A DNA stretch of 23,005 bases, taken from NCBI GenBank assembly GCA_964466745.1, contig CAYXOX010000035.1:1-23005 (forward strand), in the 5' to 3' direction. The stretch is from CAYXOX01 sp964466745. GTDB lineage: Bacteria > Pseudomonadota > Alphaproteobacteria > Rhodobacterales > Rhodobacteraceae. Both the position numbers and the translations under genes were made by a program. Shown here one piece after another: positions 7,387 through 15,048 of the stretch (its first letter is position 1; each line of letters starts with the position of its first letter). Under the pieces are notes generated by a model. The model was not told the origin of the DNA. It ran no database searches and saw only the letters and a list, made by a program, of their open reading frames with translations.

Positions 7387-7432
7387 CATGCTTCCCCAGG
7401 CTCGCGCGATGCGTTCTTGGCCTTTCGCGCAG

Positions 7433-7461
7433 TTGAGCGAGGATAGCAAGGCCGCTATCAC
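7433..7461 (+). promoter_or_regulatory. Candidate promoter with overlapping inverted repeat upstream of the LOG-family gene
   Basis: TTGAGC (7433-7438) and TATCAC (7456-7461) are separated by 17 bases and each matches the sigma70 consensus at 4 of 6 positions. A perfect dyad, GATAGC (7442-7447) and GCTATC (7454-7459) around aaggcc, covers the spacer and the -10. That is a typical place for a repressor operator or a dimeric regulator site. It lies in the shared 114-base region between the divergent LysM and LOG genes, so it may affect both. Confidence 0.4.
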
Positions 7462-7500
7462 GGGTCAAAACCCCCCTCAGCAGCGCAGGAGCCCACGGTC

Positions 7501-8061
7501 ATGCACATTCCCTCGATCTGCGTCTTCTGCGGTTCGCGCCCGGGCAACGCTCCGCAATACGTCCACGCCGCCGGCCGGCTTGGCGCCCTTCTCGCGGCCC
7601 GGGGCTGGAGGCTCGTCTATGGCGCGGGCGATGCCGGCATCATGGGCGCGGTCGCGGCGGCCGCGCAGGCCGCGGGGGGCGAAGCGCTCGGTGTCATCCC
7701 CCGCCACCTGTTGCACAGGGAGGCGCGCAGCCTCGCCGGGGCAATCGTCACCGAGACGATGCACGAGCGCAAGAAAGTGATGTACATGAACTCGGACGCG
7801 GTGGTGGTGCTGCCGGGCGGCTCCGGCACGCTCGACGAGTTCTTCGAGATCGTGACCTGGAGGCAGCTCGGCCTGCACGACAAGCCGATCTTCCTTCTCA
7901 ATGAGGGCGGTTTCTGGGATCCGCTCGTGGCGCTGGTGCGCCACGTGATCGACGAAGGCTTCGCGGGCGAGGATTTCGCCGGGCTCTTCACCGCATGCCC
8001 TTCGCTCGCAGCTCTGGAGTCGGCGCTCGACGACGCGCTCGGCCCCGGCGCGGCAGCCTGA
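7501..8061 (+). CDS. LOG-family (TIGR00730) nucleotide 5'-monophosphate phosphoribohydrolase
   Basis: The 186-residue Rossmann-fold protein belongs to the lysine decarboxylase-like/LOG family. Characterised members hydrolyse the N-glycosidic bond of AMP or cytokinin riboside 5'-monophosphate, releasing base and ribose 5-phosphate. Visible motifs are VFCGSRPG (8-15), LVYGAGDAGIMGAVA (38-52), GVIPRHL (64-70), MHERKK (87-92) and PGGSGTLDE (105-113). The last is the family glycine-rich catalytic motif, with Glu113 as the expected catalytic acid. Length matches short bacterial members. AGGAG at 7487-7491 lies 9 bases before the ATG. It is divergent from the LysM gene and convergent with glmS. Cytokinin production should not be inferred; nucleotide salvage is the safer reading. 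Confidence 0.9.
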   Translation: MHIPSICVFCGSRPGNAPQYVHAAGRLGALLAARGWRLVYGAGDAGIMGAVAAAAQAAGGEALGVIPRHLLHREARSLAGAIVTETMHERKKVMYMNSDAVVVLPGGSGTLDEFFEIVTWRQLGLHDKPIFLLNEGGFWDPLVALVRHVIDEGFAGEDFAGLFTACPSLAALESALDDALGPGAAA

Positions 8062-8255
8062 CGGGTCGCGCAAGGCGTCCGCGGCCGGGCACGGCGCAAC
8101 TCGCACGGCGCGGTGGCAAGGCCCGTGAGCGTGTCTTCCCCGCGAGGCCGACGTTGGGCGAGGGTCTGCAGGAACGGCCGCCGCGCGATCTGCCCCGCGG
8201 GCATTCCGTGCATCTGCCGCGAGCCCGCCCGCCGTGCTCGGGGGCGGAGCAGCGG

Positions 8256-8282
8256 CGCGCACAGGCGGGGAGCGTCTGCGCG
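8256..8282 (-). terminator. Hairpin after glmS
   Basis: CGCGCA (8256-8261) and TGCGCG (8277-8282) form a 6-bp stem around a 15-base loop, starting 8 bases beyond the glmS stop on the minus strand. It lies in the 229-base gap between the convergent LOG gene and glmS. No T-run is visible, so the assignment is weak. Confidence 0.3.
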
Positions 8283-8290
8283 GTCCGGGA

Positions 8291-10108
8291 TCACTCAACG
8301 GTGACGGATTTGGCGAGGTTGCGCGGCTGGTCCACATCGGTGCCCTTGGCCACCGCGGTGTGATAGGCCAGCAGTTGGGCCGGCACCGCGTAGAGGATCG
8401 GTGCAAAGACGGGATCGACGGTCGGCATGACGATCACCAGCTCGGCACCCTCTCCCGCGCGGGCGGCGCCTTCGGCATCGGTGACGAGCACGATGCGACC
8501 GCCGCGCGCCATGACCTCCTGCATGTTGGAAACCGATTTCTCGAAGAGCGGATCGGTTGGCGCGAAGACCACCACCGGCACATGCTGGTCCACCAGCGCG
8601 ATCGGGCCGTGCTTGAGCTCGCCCGAGGCATAGCCCTCGGCGTGGATATAGCTGATTTCCTTGAGCTTCAGAGCTCCTTCCAGCGCGATCGGGTAAAGCG
8701 CGCCCCGGCCGAGAAACAGCACGTCCCGCGCCTCGGCGAGCATCTGGGCGGCGGACCGGAATGCACCGTCCAGTGCCAGGGCCTGGTTGAAGAGGCCGGG
8801 GAGCGCCCGGAACGCCGCGAGATGCCCGGCCAGTGCCTCCGCGCCGATGCGGCCGCGGGCCTTGCCCGCCGCGAGGGCCAGCGCTGCCAGAACGGCCAGC
8901 TGGCAGGTGAAGGCCTTGGTGGAGGCGACACCGATCTCGGTGCCGGCAAGGATGGGCAGCGCGATGTCGCTTTCGCGCGCGATGGTGCTCTCGCCGACAT
9001 TCACCACCGAGATCACCGCATCGGCCCGGCCGCGTGCATAGCGCAGCGCCGCGAGGGTATCCGCGGTCTCGCCGGACTGGCTGACGAACACCGCCGCGGT
9101 GCCGGGGGTGATCGGCGGTTCGCGGTAGCGGAATTCCGAGGCCACGTCGGTTTCGGCGGGCAACCCGGCGAGCCCCTCGAACCAGTAGCGCGCGGTCATG
9201 CAGGCGTAGTGGGCGGTGCCGCAGGCCACGAGCGTCATCCTGTCGAGGGCGGCGAGATCGGGCGTGGCCGCGGGCAGCACCACGCCTTCGGCGCCGAGGT
9301 AACGCTCCAGCGCCTGCGCCAGCACGAGCGGCTGCTCGGCGATCTCCTTGGCCATGAAGTGCTTGTGCCCGTCCTTCTCGGCACGCACGGATTCCATCGC
9401 GATCCGCCGCTCGGGCCGGCTGACCGGCGCGCCGGCGGCATCGCGGATTTCCACGCCCGCACGGCGCAGGATGGCCCAGTCGCCCTCCTCAAGATAGGTC
9501 AGGCGGTCGGTGAGCGGGCCGAGCGCGATGGCATCCGAACCGACGAAGACCTCCCCCTCGCCATGGCCGATGGCCAGTGGTGAGCCCCGGCGCGCGGCAA
9601 TCATGAGGTCGTCTTCTTCCTCGAAGAGGAAGAGCAGCGCGAAAGCCCCCTCCAGCCGCGGCAGCGTGTCCGCGACAGCGGCCTCGGGCGAAAGCCCGCG
9701 CGCCATCGCCGCCTCGGCCAGGAGCGCCACGGTTTCGGTATCGGTTTCGGTGGCCGGTGCGATGCCCTCCCGGGCCAGGTCCTCGCGCAGGGCGCGGTAG
9801 TTCTCGATGATGCCGTTGTGCACCACCGCGACGCGCCCGGCCCGGTGCGGGTGGGCATTGCCCTCGGTGGCCGCGCCATGGGTGGCCCAGCGGGTGTGCC
9901 CGATCCCCGCTTTCCCCGCGAGCGGCGAGTGGACGAGCAGGTCGGAGAGGTTCACCAGCCGGCCCACGGCGCGGCGCCTGTCGAGCCGGCCCGCGTTCAC
10001 GGTGGCGATGCCGGCGCTGTCATAGCCGCGATACTCCAGCCGCTTGAGAGCCTCGACGAGCAGGGGCGCTGCTTCGTGCTCTCCCAGAACTCCGATGATC
10101 CCGCACAT
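8291..10108 (-). CDS. glmS: Glutamine-fructose-6-phosphate aminotransferase (isomerising)
   Basis: GlmS makes glucosamine 6-phosphate from fructose 6-phosphate and glutamine, the first committed step to UDP-GlcNAc. The start at 10108 places Cys2 at the N-terminus (MCGIIGVLG), the nucleophile of the class II glutamine amidotransferase domain, and gives 605 residues, close to the family norm of about 609. GGAGAG lies about 7 bases upstream. Further support is LEYRGYDSAGIA, HTRWATHGAATEGNAHPH and HNGIIENY in the glutaminase domain. The isomerase half has two SIS modules: VACGTAHYA, FVSQSGETADTLAAL and SGELKHGPIALVD. It ends in the invariant DQPRNLAKSVTVE. It follows glmU on the same strand with a 189-base gap containing a hairpin. 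Confidence 0.97.
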   Translation of the reverse strand: MCGIIGVLGEHEAAPLLVEALKRLEYRGYDSAGIATVNAGRLDRRRAVGRLVNLSDLLVHSPLAGKAGIGHTRWATHGAATEGNAHPHRAGRVAVVHNGIIENYRALREDLAREGIAPATETDTETVALLAEAAMARGLSPEAAVADTLPRLEGAFALLFLFEEEDDLMIAARRGSPLAIGHGEGEVFVGSDAIALGPLTDRLTYLEEGDWAILRRAGVEIRDAAGAPVSRPERRIAMESVRAEKDGHKHFMAKEIAEQPLVLAQALERYLGAEGVVLPAATPDLAALDRMTLVACGTAHYACMTARYWFEGLAGLPAETDVASEFRYREPPITPGTAAVFVSQSGETADTLAALRYARGRADAVISVVNVGESTIARESDIALPILAGTEIGVASTKAFTCQLAVLAALALAAGKARGRIGAEALAGHLAAFRALPGLFNQALALDGAFRSAAQMLAEARDVLFLGRGALYPIALEGALKLKEISYIHAEGYASGELKHGPIALVDQHVPVVVFAPTDPLFEKSVSNMQEVMARGGRIVLVTDAEGAARAGEGAELVIVMPTVDPVFAPILYAVPAQLLAYHTAVAKGTDVDQPRNLAKSVTVE

Positions 10109-10135
10109 CCTGATCTCTCCGAGGTGTCTTCGTGT

Positions 10136-10151
10136 CCCGGCGGTCGCCGGG
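10136..10151 (-). promoter_or_regulatory. Perfect 16-base palindromic hairpin in the glmS leader
   Basis: CCCGGCG (10136-10142), gt, CGCCGGG (10145-10151) is a perfect dyad. Folded as RNA it would have a 6-bp stem and a 4-base loop. It is 28-43 bases upstream of the glmS ATG, in the 189-base space between glmU and glmS. It could be an RNA structure influencing glmS expression or a partial terminator for glmU. It does not resemble the glmS ribozyme known from Firmicutes. In this GC-rich DNA chance cannot be excluded. Confidence 0.35.
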
Positions 10152-10297
10152 CCATCCCTGTTCCCGTTCGCGCCGTCAGCGGGCGCGTCGCGCTGCCTGC
10201 CCCTGCGCGCGCCGGCGCCCGGTGCTCGGACCCGTGCCGGCGGCCTGCCTCGCACCCGGCCCCTGCGCAGCGCGCGACCGTAGGAGGGGGCGCTGGC

Positions 10298-11653
10298 TCA
10301 AGTGTCGCCTTCCCGCTTCCGCGCGCGCGCGGCGCGGTTGCGGGCCATGAGCTTGGCCGCGAGGCCCGGCTTGTTGCTCTGGCTCGCCCGTGCGACCGCC
10401 AGCGCGCCGTCGGGCACGTCGGAGGTGATCGTGGAGCCGGCCGCCGTCATCGCCTCGGCCCCGATGCGCACCGGGGCGACGAGCGCGCTGTTCGTGCCGA
10501 CGAAGGCGCCTTCGCCGATCTCCGTCCTGTGCTTCGAGGCGCCGTCGTAGTTGCAGGTGATGGCGCCGGCCCCGATGTTGGCGCCCGCCCCGACCGACGC
10601 ATCGCCGATGTAGGCGAGGTGGTTGGCCTTCGCGCCGGGCCCGATGGTGGCCTCCTTCACCTCCACGAAATTGCCCACCCGTGCGTCCTCGCCGATCTCG
10701 GCGCCGGGGCGCAGGCGCGCGTAGGGCCCGACAACGGCGCCCGCGCTCACATGGGCGCCCTCCAGATGGGAGAACGCGCGGATGTGGGCGCCGCTCTCCA
10801 CCGTGACGCCCGGGCCGAACACCACGTAGGGTTCCACCGTCGCATCGCGCCCGATCGCCGTGTCATGCGCGAAATACACCGTTTCGGGCGCCACCAGCGT
10901 CACCCCGGCCTCCAGTGCCTCCGCCCGCGCCCGGGCCTGGAACGCCGCTTCTGCCGTGGCAAGGTCCGCGCGGGTGTTCACGCCCATCGTTTCGCTCTCT
11001 GGGCAGATCACGGCACCGGCCGAGAGCCCCCGCGCCCGGGCCAGGCCCACGATGTCGGTCAGGTAATACTCGCCGGCGGCGTTGTCGTTCCCGAGCCCGG
11101 CCACGAGCTCTGCAAGCAGCGCCGCGGGAGCCAGCACCACCCCGGAATTGCACAGGGTAATGGCGCGTTCCGCGGCATCGGCATCGCGCCATTCGACGAT
11201 GCGCAGGAGCGCGCCGTCTTCCGTCACAAGCCGGCCGTAGCGTCCCGGCTCGGCGGCCTCGAAACCGAGCACCACGATGTCGTGCCGTGCGCGTGCCTCG
11301 GCCATGCGCGCGAGCGTGCCCGGGGTCAGGAAGGGCGTATCCGCGTAAAGCACCAGCGCGTCGCCCGAGCCGCCCTGCAGCGACGGGGCTGCCTGCGCCA
11401 CCGCGTGGCCGGTGCCGAGCTGCTCTTCCTGCACGGCGATCGCGATGCCGGGATCATGGGCCCGGGCCGCCGCCGCCACGCTCTCGCCCCCGTGCCCGGT
11501 GACGACGATCGTGCGGGTCGGGGCCAGCGGCGCCGCGCTGCGGATCGCGTGTATCAAGAGGGACGCGCCGGCGACCTCGTGCAGCACCTTGGGCCGGTCG
11601 GACGCCATGCGCGTGCCCTCGCCCGCGGCCAGAACGATCAGGCTGAGGCTCAT
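10298..11653 (-). CDS. glmU: Bifunctional GlcNAc-1-phosphate uridyltransferase / GlcN-1-phosphate acetyltransferase
   Basis: GlmU acetylates glucosamine 1-phosphate with acetyl-CoA and then adds UMP to make UDP-GlcNAc, used for peptidoglycan and lipid A. The start at 11653 has AGAGGG five bases upstream and gives 451 residues, the normal length. The N-terminal pyrophosphorylase domain shows LAAGEGTRM (8-16) with Lys22, the loop QLGTGHAV (78-85), YADTP (103-107), and NSGV (169-172). The C-terminal left-handed beta-helix shows hexapeptide repeats from about 250 to 420. It includes NFVEVKEATIGPG, KANHLAYIGDA (342-352) with the catalytic His345, and GAGAITCNYDG (361-371). The Arg/Ala-rich tail is typical. 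It is transcribed toward glmS and is divergent from the phosphatase gene at 11860. Confidence 0.97.
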   Translation of the reverse strand: MSLSLIVLAAGEGTRMASDRPKVLHEVAGASLLIHAIRSAAPLAPTRTIVVTGHGGESVAAAARAHDPGIAIAVQEEQLGTGHAVAQAAPSLQGGSGDALVLYADTPFLTPGTLARMAEARARHDIVVLGFEAAEPGRYGRLVTEDGALLRIVEWRDADAAERAITLCNSGVVLAPAALLAELVAGLGNDNAAGEYYLTDIVGLARARGLSAGAVICPESETMGVNTRADLATAEAAFQARARAEALEAGVTLVAPETVYFAHDTAIGRDATVEPYVVFGPGVTVESGAHIRAFSHLEGAHVSAGAVVGPYARLRPGAEIGEDARVGNFVEVKEATIGPGAKANHLAYIGDASVGAGANIGAGAITCNYDGASKHRTEIGEGAFVGTNSALVAPVRIGAEAMTAAGSTITSDVPDGALAVARASQSNKPGLAAKLMARNRAARARKREGDT

Positions 11654-11859
11654 CGCGGCCCTCTTTTCGTGTCTGCTCTGCGCCACACTTCTAACCGCTT
11701 GGCCACGCGCCGCAAGCGCAGCCCCGTTCACATCGCGTGTCGGGCCTGTAGCGTTTGGCTCCGTGCCGCGCGGTCCGGCTTGGCAGGCCGGTGCCGTGCG
11801 CCTATCGAGAAGCAAGGCCGCGCTGCTGGCGGCGCACCCCCAAGGGCAGAAAGGCAGCC

Positions 11860-12570
11860 ATGCGCACCCTCATCTTCGATCTCGACGGGACCCTCGCCGA
11901 CACCTCCGCCGACATGATCGCCGCCGCCAACCGGTGTTTCGCCGCGCTGGGGCTGGGCGCGATGCTCGATCCCGAGCTGGACGGGGCCATCGCCTTCCGG
12001 GGCGGGCGGGCGATGCTCTCGGCCGGGTTTGCACGGGCGGCCGATGCGGGCGGACCGGACTTCGGGGCGGGAGAGATCGACAGCCAGTATCCGCTCCTGC
12101 TGGAGGCCTACGGCGGGGCGCTGTGCGAACACACCCGGCCCTATCCCGGCGCCATCGAGGCGGTCGAGCGTGCGCTCGCCCGGGGCGACAAGGTGGGCAT
12201 CTGCACCAACAAGCCGGTCGACCTTGCCGAGCGCCTCCTCGAAGCGATGGGTGTGCGCCCGCTCTTCGGATCGGTGGTCGGGGCCGGCACGCTGGCGATG
12301 CGCAAACCGCACCCCGAACCCCTGCGGTCCGCCGTTTGCCGGGCGGGCGGCGATCCTGCCCGCGCCTGCCTGATCGGCGACACCGTGACCGACCGCGACA
12401 CAGCCCGTGCCGCCGGCATGCCCTGCGTGCTCGTGGGTTTCGGCCCGGGCGCAGCCGAAGCGGCCGCGCTCGCACCCGACGCGCTGCTCGCGCATTTCGA
12501 CGAGCTCGACGCCGTGATCGAGCGCCTGCTCGGCCCGGGCGGGGAGCCTGCGCGCCCGGGTGGCGGCTGA
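11860..12570 (+). CDS. HAD-superfamily phosphatase, phosphoglycolate phosphatase-like
   Basis: The 236-residue HAD-IA hydrolase contains all four motifs: FDLDGTLADT with nucleophile Asp7 and Asp9, ICTNKP with Thr116, Lys149 in MRKPHPEP, and LIGDTVTDRD with Asp174 and Asp178. The helical cap (about 15-95) and size suit the Gph (2-phosphoglycolate phosphatase) group, but HAD substrate cannot be read from motifs. The start at 11860 follows AGAAAGG with 6-base spacing. The 206-base gap to divergent glmU contains TTCACA (11727-11732) and TAGCGT (11749-11754), 16 bases apart, a weak promoter candidate. The next plus-strand gene begins 94 bases downstream, so this may lead the DegT-amidoligase-amidotransferase group. 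A role as a sugar-phosphate phosphatase there is an alternative. Confidence 0.88.
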   Translation: MRTLIFDLDGTLADTSADMIAAANRCFAALGLGAMLDPELDGAIAFRGGRAMLSAGFARAADAGGPDFGAGEIDSQYPLLLEAYGGALCEHTRPYPGAIEAVERALARGDKVGICTNKPVDLAERLLEAMGVRPLFGSVVGAGTLAMRKPHPEPLRSAVCRAGGDPARACLIGDTVTDRDTARAAGMPCVLVGFGPGAAEAAALAPDALLAHFDELDAVIERLLGPGGEPARPGGG

Positions 12571-12664
12571 GCCCGCGCGGGGGTGGCGGCCTGCGAGCGC
12601 CGACTTGCGCCAGATATTCGCTGCCGGATTGACGTGCCGCGCCGCCCGCGCCACCTTCCGGACC

Positions 12665-13864
12665 ATGAACGAGGTATTCAGGGGCAGTTTCACCCAGCAG
12701 GAGCCCATCCCCGAGGCGGCGATAGGCGCGGCGGAGGCCGTGCTGCGCTCGGGCCGCCTGCACCGGTACAACCTCGCCGAGGGCGAGGCAGGGGAGGTTT
12801 CGCTGCTCGAGGAGGAGTTCGCGGCCTTCACGGGGGCGCGGTACTGTCTTGCGGTGGCCTCGGGCGGCTACGCTATGCAATGCGCGCTGCGGGCGCTGGG
12901 CGTCGGCCCCGGCGACCGCGTGCTCTCCAATGCCTTCACCCTTGCGCCCGTACCGGGGGCGATCGCCGCGGTGGGCGCGCGAACTGTTTTCGTGGGCGTC
13001 ACCGACGCGCTGACCATCGATCTCGAGGATCTGGCCGCCAAGTTGCCGGGGGCGTCGGCCCTGCTCCTGAGCCACATGCGGGGGCACATCTGCGACATGG
13101 ATGCGCTGATGGCGCTGGCCGATGGCGCCGGGGTGCCGGTGATCGAGGACTGCGCCCACACCATGGGCGCGCACTGGCGGGGCGTGCCCTCCGGGCGTCA
13201 CGGCCGGATCGCCTGCTACTCGACCCAGACCTACAAGCACATCAATTCGGGCGAGGGCGGGCTCGTGACCTCCGACGATCCGGAGATCATGGCCCGGGCG
13301 GTGCTCACCTCCGGTAGCTACATGCTCTACGACAGGCATCGCGCCGCGCCGCCCCCCGAGGTTTTCGAGGGCCTTCGCTACGAGGTTCCCAACATCTCCG
13401 GCCGGATGGATCACCTGCGTGCCGCCGTGCTGCGCCCGCAGCTTGCCGAGCTGCCGGCGCGCGTGGCGGCATGGGGCGAGCGGTATCGCGCGGTCGAGGC
13501 CGGGCTTGCCGGTGTGCCGGGGCTCGCGTTGATCCCGCGTCCGCCGGAGGAAAGCTACGTGGGCTCGTCCTTCCAGTTCCGCCTGCCGGGCTGGAGAACG
13601 GGCTCCGTGGCGGGCGTGGTGGCACGCTGCAAGGCCCGTGGGGTGGAGTTGAAATGGTTCGGCGCGCCGGAACCGGCCGGTTTCACCTCCGTCTACGGGC
13701 ACTGGCGCTACGCCGAACCCGAGCCGATGCCTTCGAGCGACGCGGTGTTGGCGGGGCTGCTCGACATGCGTATCCCTCTCACCTTCAGCCTCGACGACTG
13801 CGCCACCATCGCCCGCATCATCGCGGACGAGGTGCGCCGCGAGGACGTTCTGGCAGCCGAATAG
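12665..13864 (+). CDS. DegT/DnrJ/EryC1/StrS-family PLP-dependent aminotransferase
   Basis: The 399-residue fold-type I PLP enzyme belongs to a family that usually transfers an amino group from glutamate to a keto-sugar or similar carbonyl compound. Visible elements are ASGGYAMQCALRALGVGPGD (65-84, phosphate-binding turn), LSNAFTLAPVPGAI (87-100), EDCAHTMGAHW (161-171) with Asp162 for the pyridine nitrogen, and STQTYKHINSGEGGL (186-200). In the last, Lys191 is the predicted Schiff-base lysine. The C-terminal part has the usual RMDHLRAAVLRPQL stretch. The motif SGGYAMQ replaces the more common SGTxAL, and TYKHIN replaces HxxKxLxxGEGG, so this is a divergent subgroup. No good Shine-Dalgarno sequence precedes the ATG. 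Downstream neighbours are the amidoligase and amidotransferase. Substrate is unknown; an amino-sugar or other primary amine product is inferred. Confidence 0.88.
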   Translation: MNEVFRGSFTQQEPIPEAAIGAAEAVLRSGRLHRYNLAEGEAGEVSLLEEEFAAFTGARYCLAVASGGYAMQCALRALGVGPGDRVLSNAFTLAPVPGAIAAVGARTVFVGVTDALTIDLEDLAAKLPGASALLLSHMRGHICDMDALMALADGAGVPVIEDCAHTMGAHWRGVPSGRHGRIACYSTQTYKHINSGEGGLVTSDDPEIMARAVLTSGSYMLYDRHRAAPPPEVFEGLRYEVPNISGRMDHLRAAVLRPQLAELPARVAAWGERYRAVEAGLAGVPGLALIPRPPEESYVGSSFQFRLPGWRTGSVAGVVARCKARGVELKWFGAPEPAGFTSVYGHWRYAEPEPMPSSDAVLAGLLDMRIPLTFSLDDCATIARIIADEVRREDVLAAE

Positions 13865-13951
13865 CCGCGCACCCGTCGCTCCGGCGGGCAGAGCGGGGCG
13901 CCGGCCCGCGACTCCCGGCGTGACCGCGCGACTGCGCCCGCCGAAGGGGAC

Positions 13952-13958
13952 AAAGGAG
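13952..13958 (+). promoter_or_regulatory. Shine-Dalgarno sequence that decides the amidoligase start
   Basis: AAAGGAG at 13952-13958 is one base from an ATG at 13960 and seven bases from an in-frame ATG at 13966. Only the second has workable spacing, so 13966 is chosen. Confidence 0.75.
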
Positions 13959-13965
13959 AATGCGC

Positions 13966-14967
13966 ATGCCCGATGTTTCGATCAGTGTCCCGCGCGACCG
14001 CTTTCTGCCGCTGCCCCTGCCTGCCGACCGGACCGCGGCCGAGGCGCGGCGCACCGGGGTGGAGATCGAGTTCGGCGGGCTGCGCGAGGCCGAGGCCGCC
14101 GAGCTGGCCCGCGAGCTTCTGGGCGGCCGGGTCGAGCGCCCCGGTGCGAACGAGGCGCGGCTCGAGGGCAGCCGGATCGGCACGCTCGAGGTGGTGCTGG
14201 ACACCGCCTACCGCGACCCCGGCGAAAGCGCGCTCAAATCGGCCGTGCTCGAGCAGGCGCGGGCGGTGGTGCCGGTGGAGATCGTCACCGAACCGCTGGA
14301 TCGCTCCGCCCTGGCCTTGCTCGAACGGCTCCTTTCGATGCTGGCCGAGGGCGGCGCCACCGGAACCGGCGATGGCGCGCTCCTCGGGTTCGGAGTGCAT
14401 CTGAACACCGAGGTGCCGGGCGAGGCGCGCGAGGATATCGAGCCGGTCCTGCTCGCCTACGCGCTGATGGAGGACTGGCTGCGCGAGGCGGACCCGATCG
14501 ACGCGTCCCGCCGCCTTCTGCCTTTCGTGGAGCCCTATCCGCGCCCGTTCGTCGACGCGCTGGTGGAGGGGCTGGGCGGGGAGGGCCTCGCCGGGCTCAT
14601 CGACGGCTACCTCGCCCACAACGCGACACGCAATCGCGGGCTCGATCTTCTGCCCCTCTTTCGCCACCTCGACGAAGCGCGCGTCGTCGCCGCTCTCGGG
14701 GAGGCCGGCGCCGTCAAGCCGCGGCCGACGTGGCACTACAGGCTTCCCGATTGCCGCCTGGGCGACCCGGCCTGGAGCCTCGCCTACGAATGGAATCGCT
14801 GGGTGCTGGTGGAACGCCTTGCGGCCAACGGAGAGCTGCTCGACCGGCTGCGCGCTCTCTGGCGGGAGCACCGTGGCGCGCTCACGACCGTGCGCAGCGA
14901 CTGGCGCGAGGTGGTGGCCGAGGCCATCGCCGCGAGCCTGCTTCCCGAGGCAGGGTTCGAGCGATGA
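13966..14967 (+). CDS. Putative amidoligase (glutamate-cysteine-ligase-like, Amidoligase_2 type)
   Basis: The 333-residue protein matches what I know of the bacterial amidoligase family that shares the glutamine synthetase/GCS fold and is predicted to form amide or peptide bonds using ATP. Conserved stretches are GVEIEFGGL (31-39), VVPVEIVTEPL (101-111) and GFGVHLNTEV (141-150), all typical of metal- and nucleotide-binding positions in GCS-like enzymes. Others are RRLLPFVEPYPRPFVD (182-197), TRNRGLDLLPLF (221-232), RPTWHYRLPDCR (253-264) and EWNRWVLVER (275-284). No signal peptide or membrane segment is seen. The stop overlaps an ATG (ATGA at 14964-14967) and an amidotransferase follows. The family has been discussed in comparative genomics as making novel metabolites or peptide modifications, often beside a class I amidotransferase. 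Substrates here are unknown. Confidence 0.87.
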   Translation: MPDVSISVPRDRFLPLPLPADRTAAEARRTGVEIEFGGLREAEAAELARELLGGRVERPGANEARLEGSRIGTLEVVLDTAYRDPGESALKSAVLEQARAVVPVEIVTEPLDRSALALLERLLSMLAEGGATGTGDGALLGFGVHLNTEVPGEAREDIEPVLLAYALMEDWLREADPIDASRRLLPFVEPYPRPFVDALVEGLGGEGLAGLIDGYLAHNATRNRGLDLLPLFRHLDEARVVAALGEAGAVKPRPTWHYRLPDCRLGDPAWSLAYEWNRWVLVERLAANGELLDRLRALWREHRGALTTVRSDWREVVAEAIAASLLPEAGFER

Positions 14968-15044
14968 CGGGTTCGGAGCCGGTATCGCCGGCGCAGGGCG
15001 GGCATGGCGGCGCGTTCTCCCCCCGGGGCGACGAGGGAGCCTAG
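14964..15044 (+). CDS. Possible 26-codon coupling ORF between amidoligase and amidotransferase
   Basis: An ATG overlaps the amidoligase stop (ATGA). It opens a 26-codon frame beginning MTGSEPVSPAQGG and ending at TAG 15042-15044, four bases before the GTG chosen for the amidotransferase. The peptide is Gly/Ser/Pro-rich without recognisable domain. It may carry ribosomes from one gene to the next by termination-reinitiation. It may also be the original amidotransferase N-terminus cut off by a frameshift, or chance. Confidence 0.25.
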   Translation: MTGSEPVSPAQGGHGGAFSPRGDEGA

Positions 15045-15048
15045 GCCG

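Noticed and set aside
7501..8061. Lysine decarboxylase
   Set aside because: This family is often mislabelled that way. The GGxGT motif and lack of a PLP fold point to the LOG phosphoribohydrolase family.
10109..10255. N-terminal extension of GlmS upstream of the ATG at 10108
   Set aside because: GlmS needs Cys at position 2 after Met removal, so the start must be at MCGIIG. The extension is Arg/Ala-rich and lacks a ribosome site.
10109..10297. A glmS ribozyme/riboswitch in the glmS leader
   Set aside because: The ribozyme is known from Firmicutes and has a conserved multi-helix core that I do not see here; there is only one simple hairpin.
9818..11917. A 699-codon plus-strand frame opposite glmS and glmU
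   Set aside because: It mirrors the codon structure of two clear minus-strand genes and shows no motif of its own.
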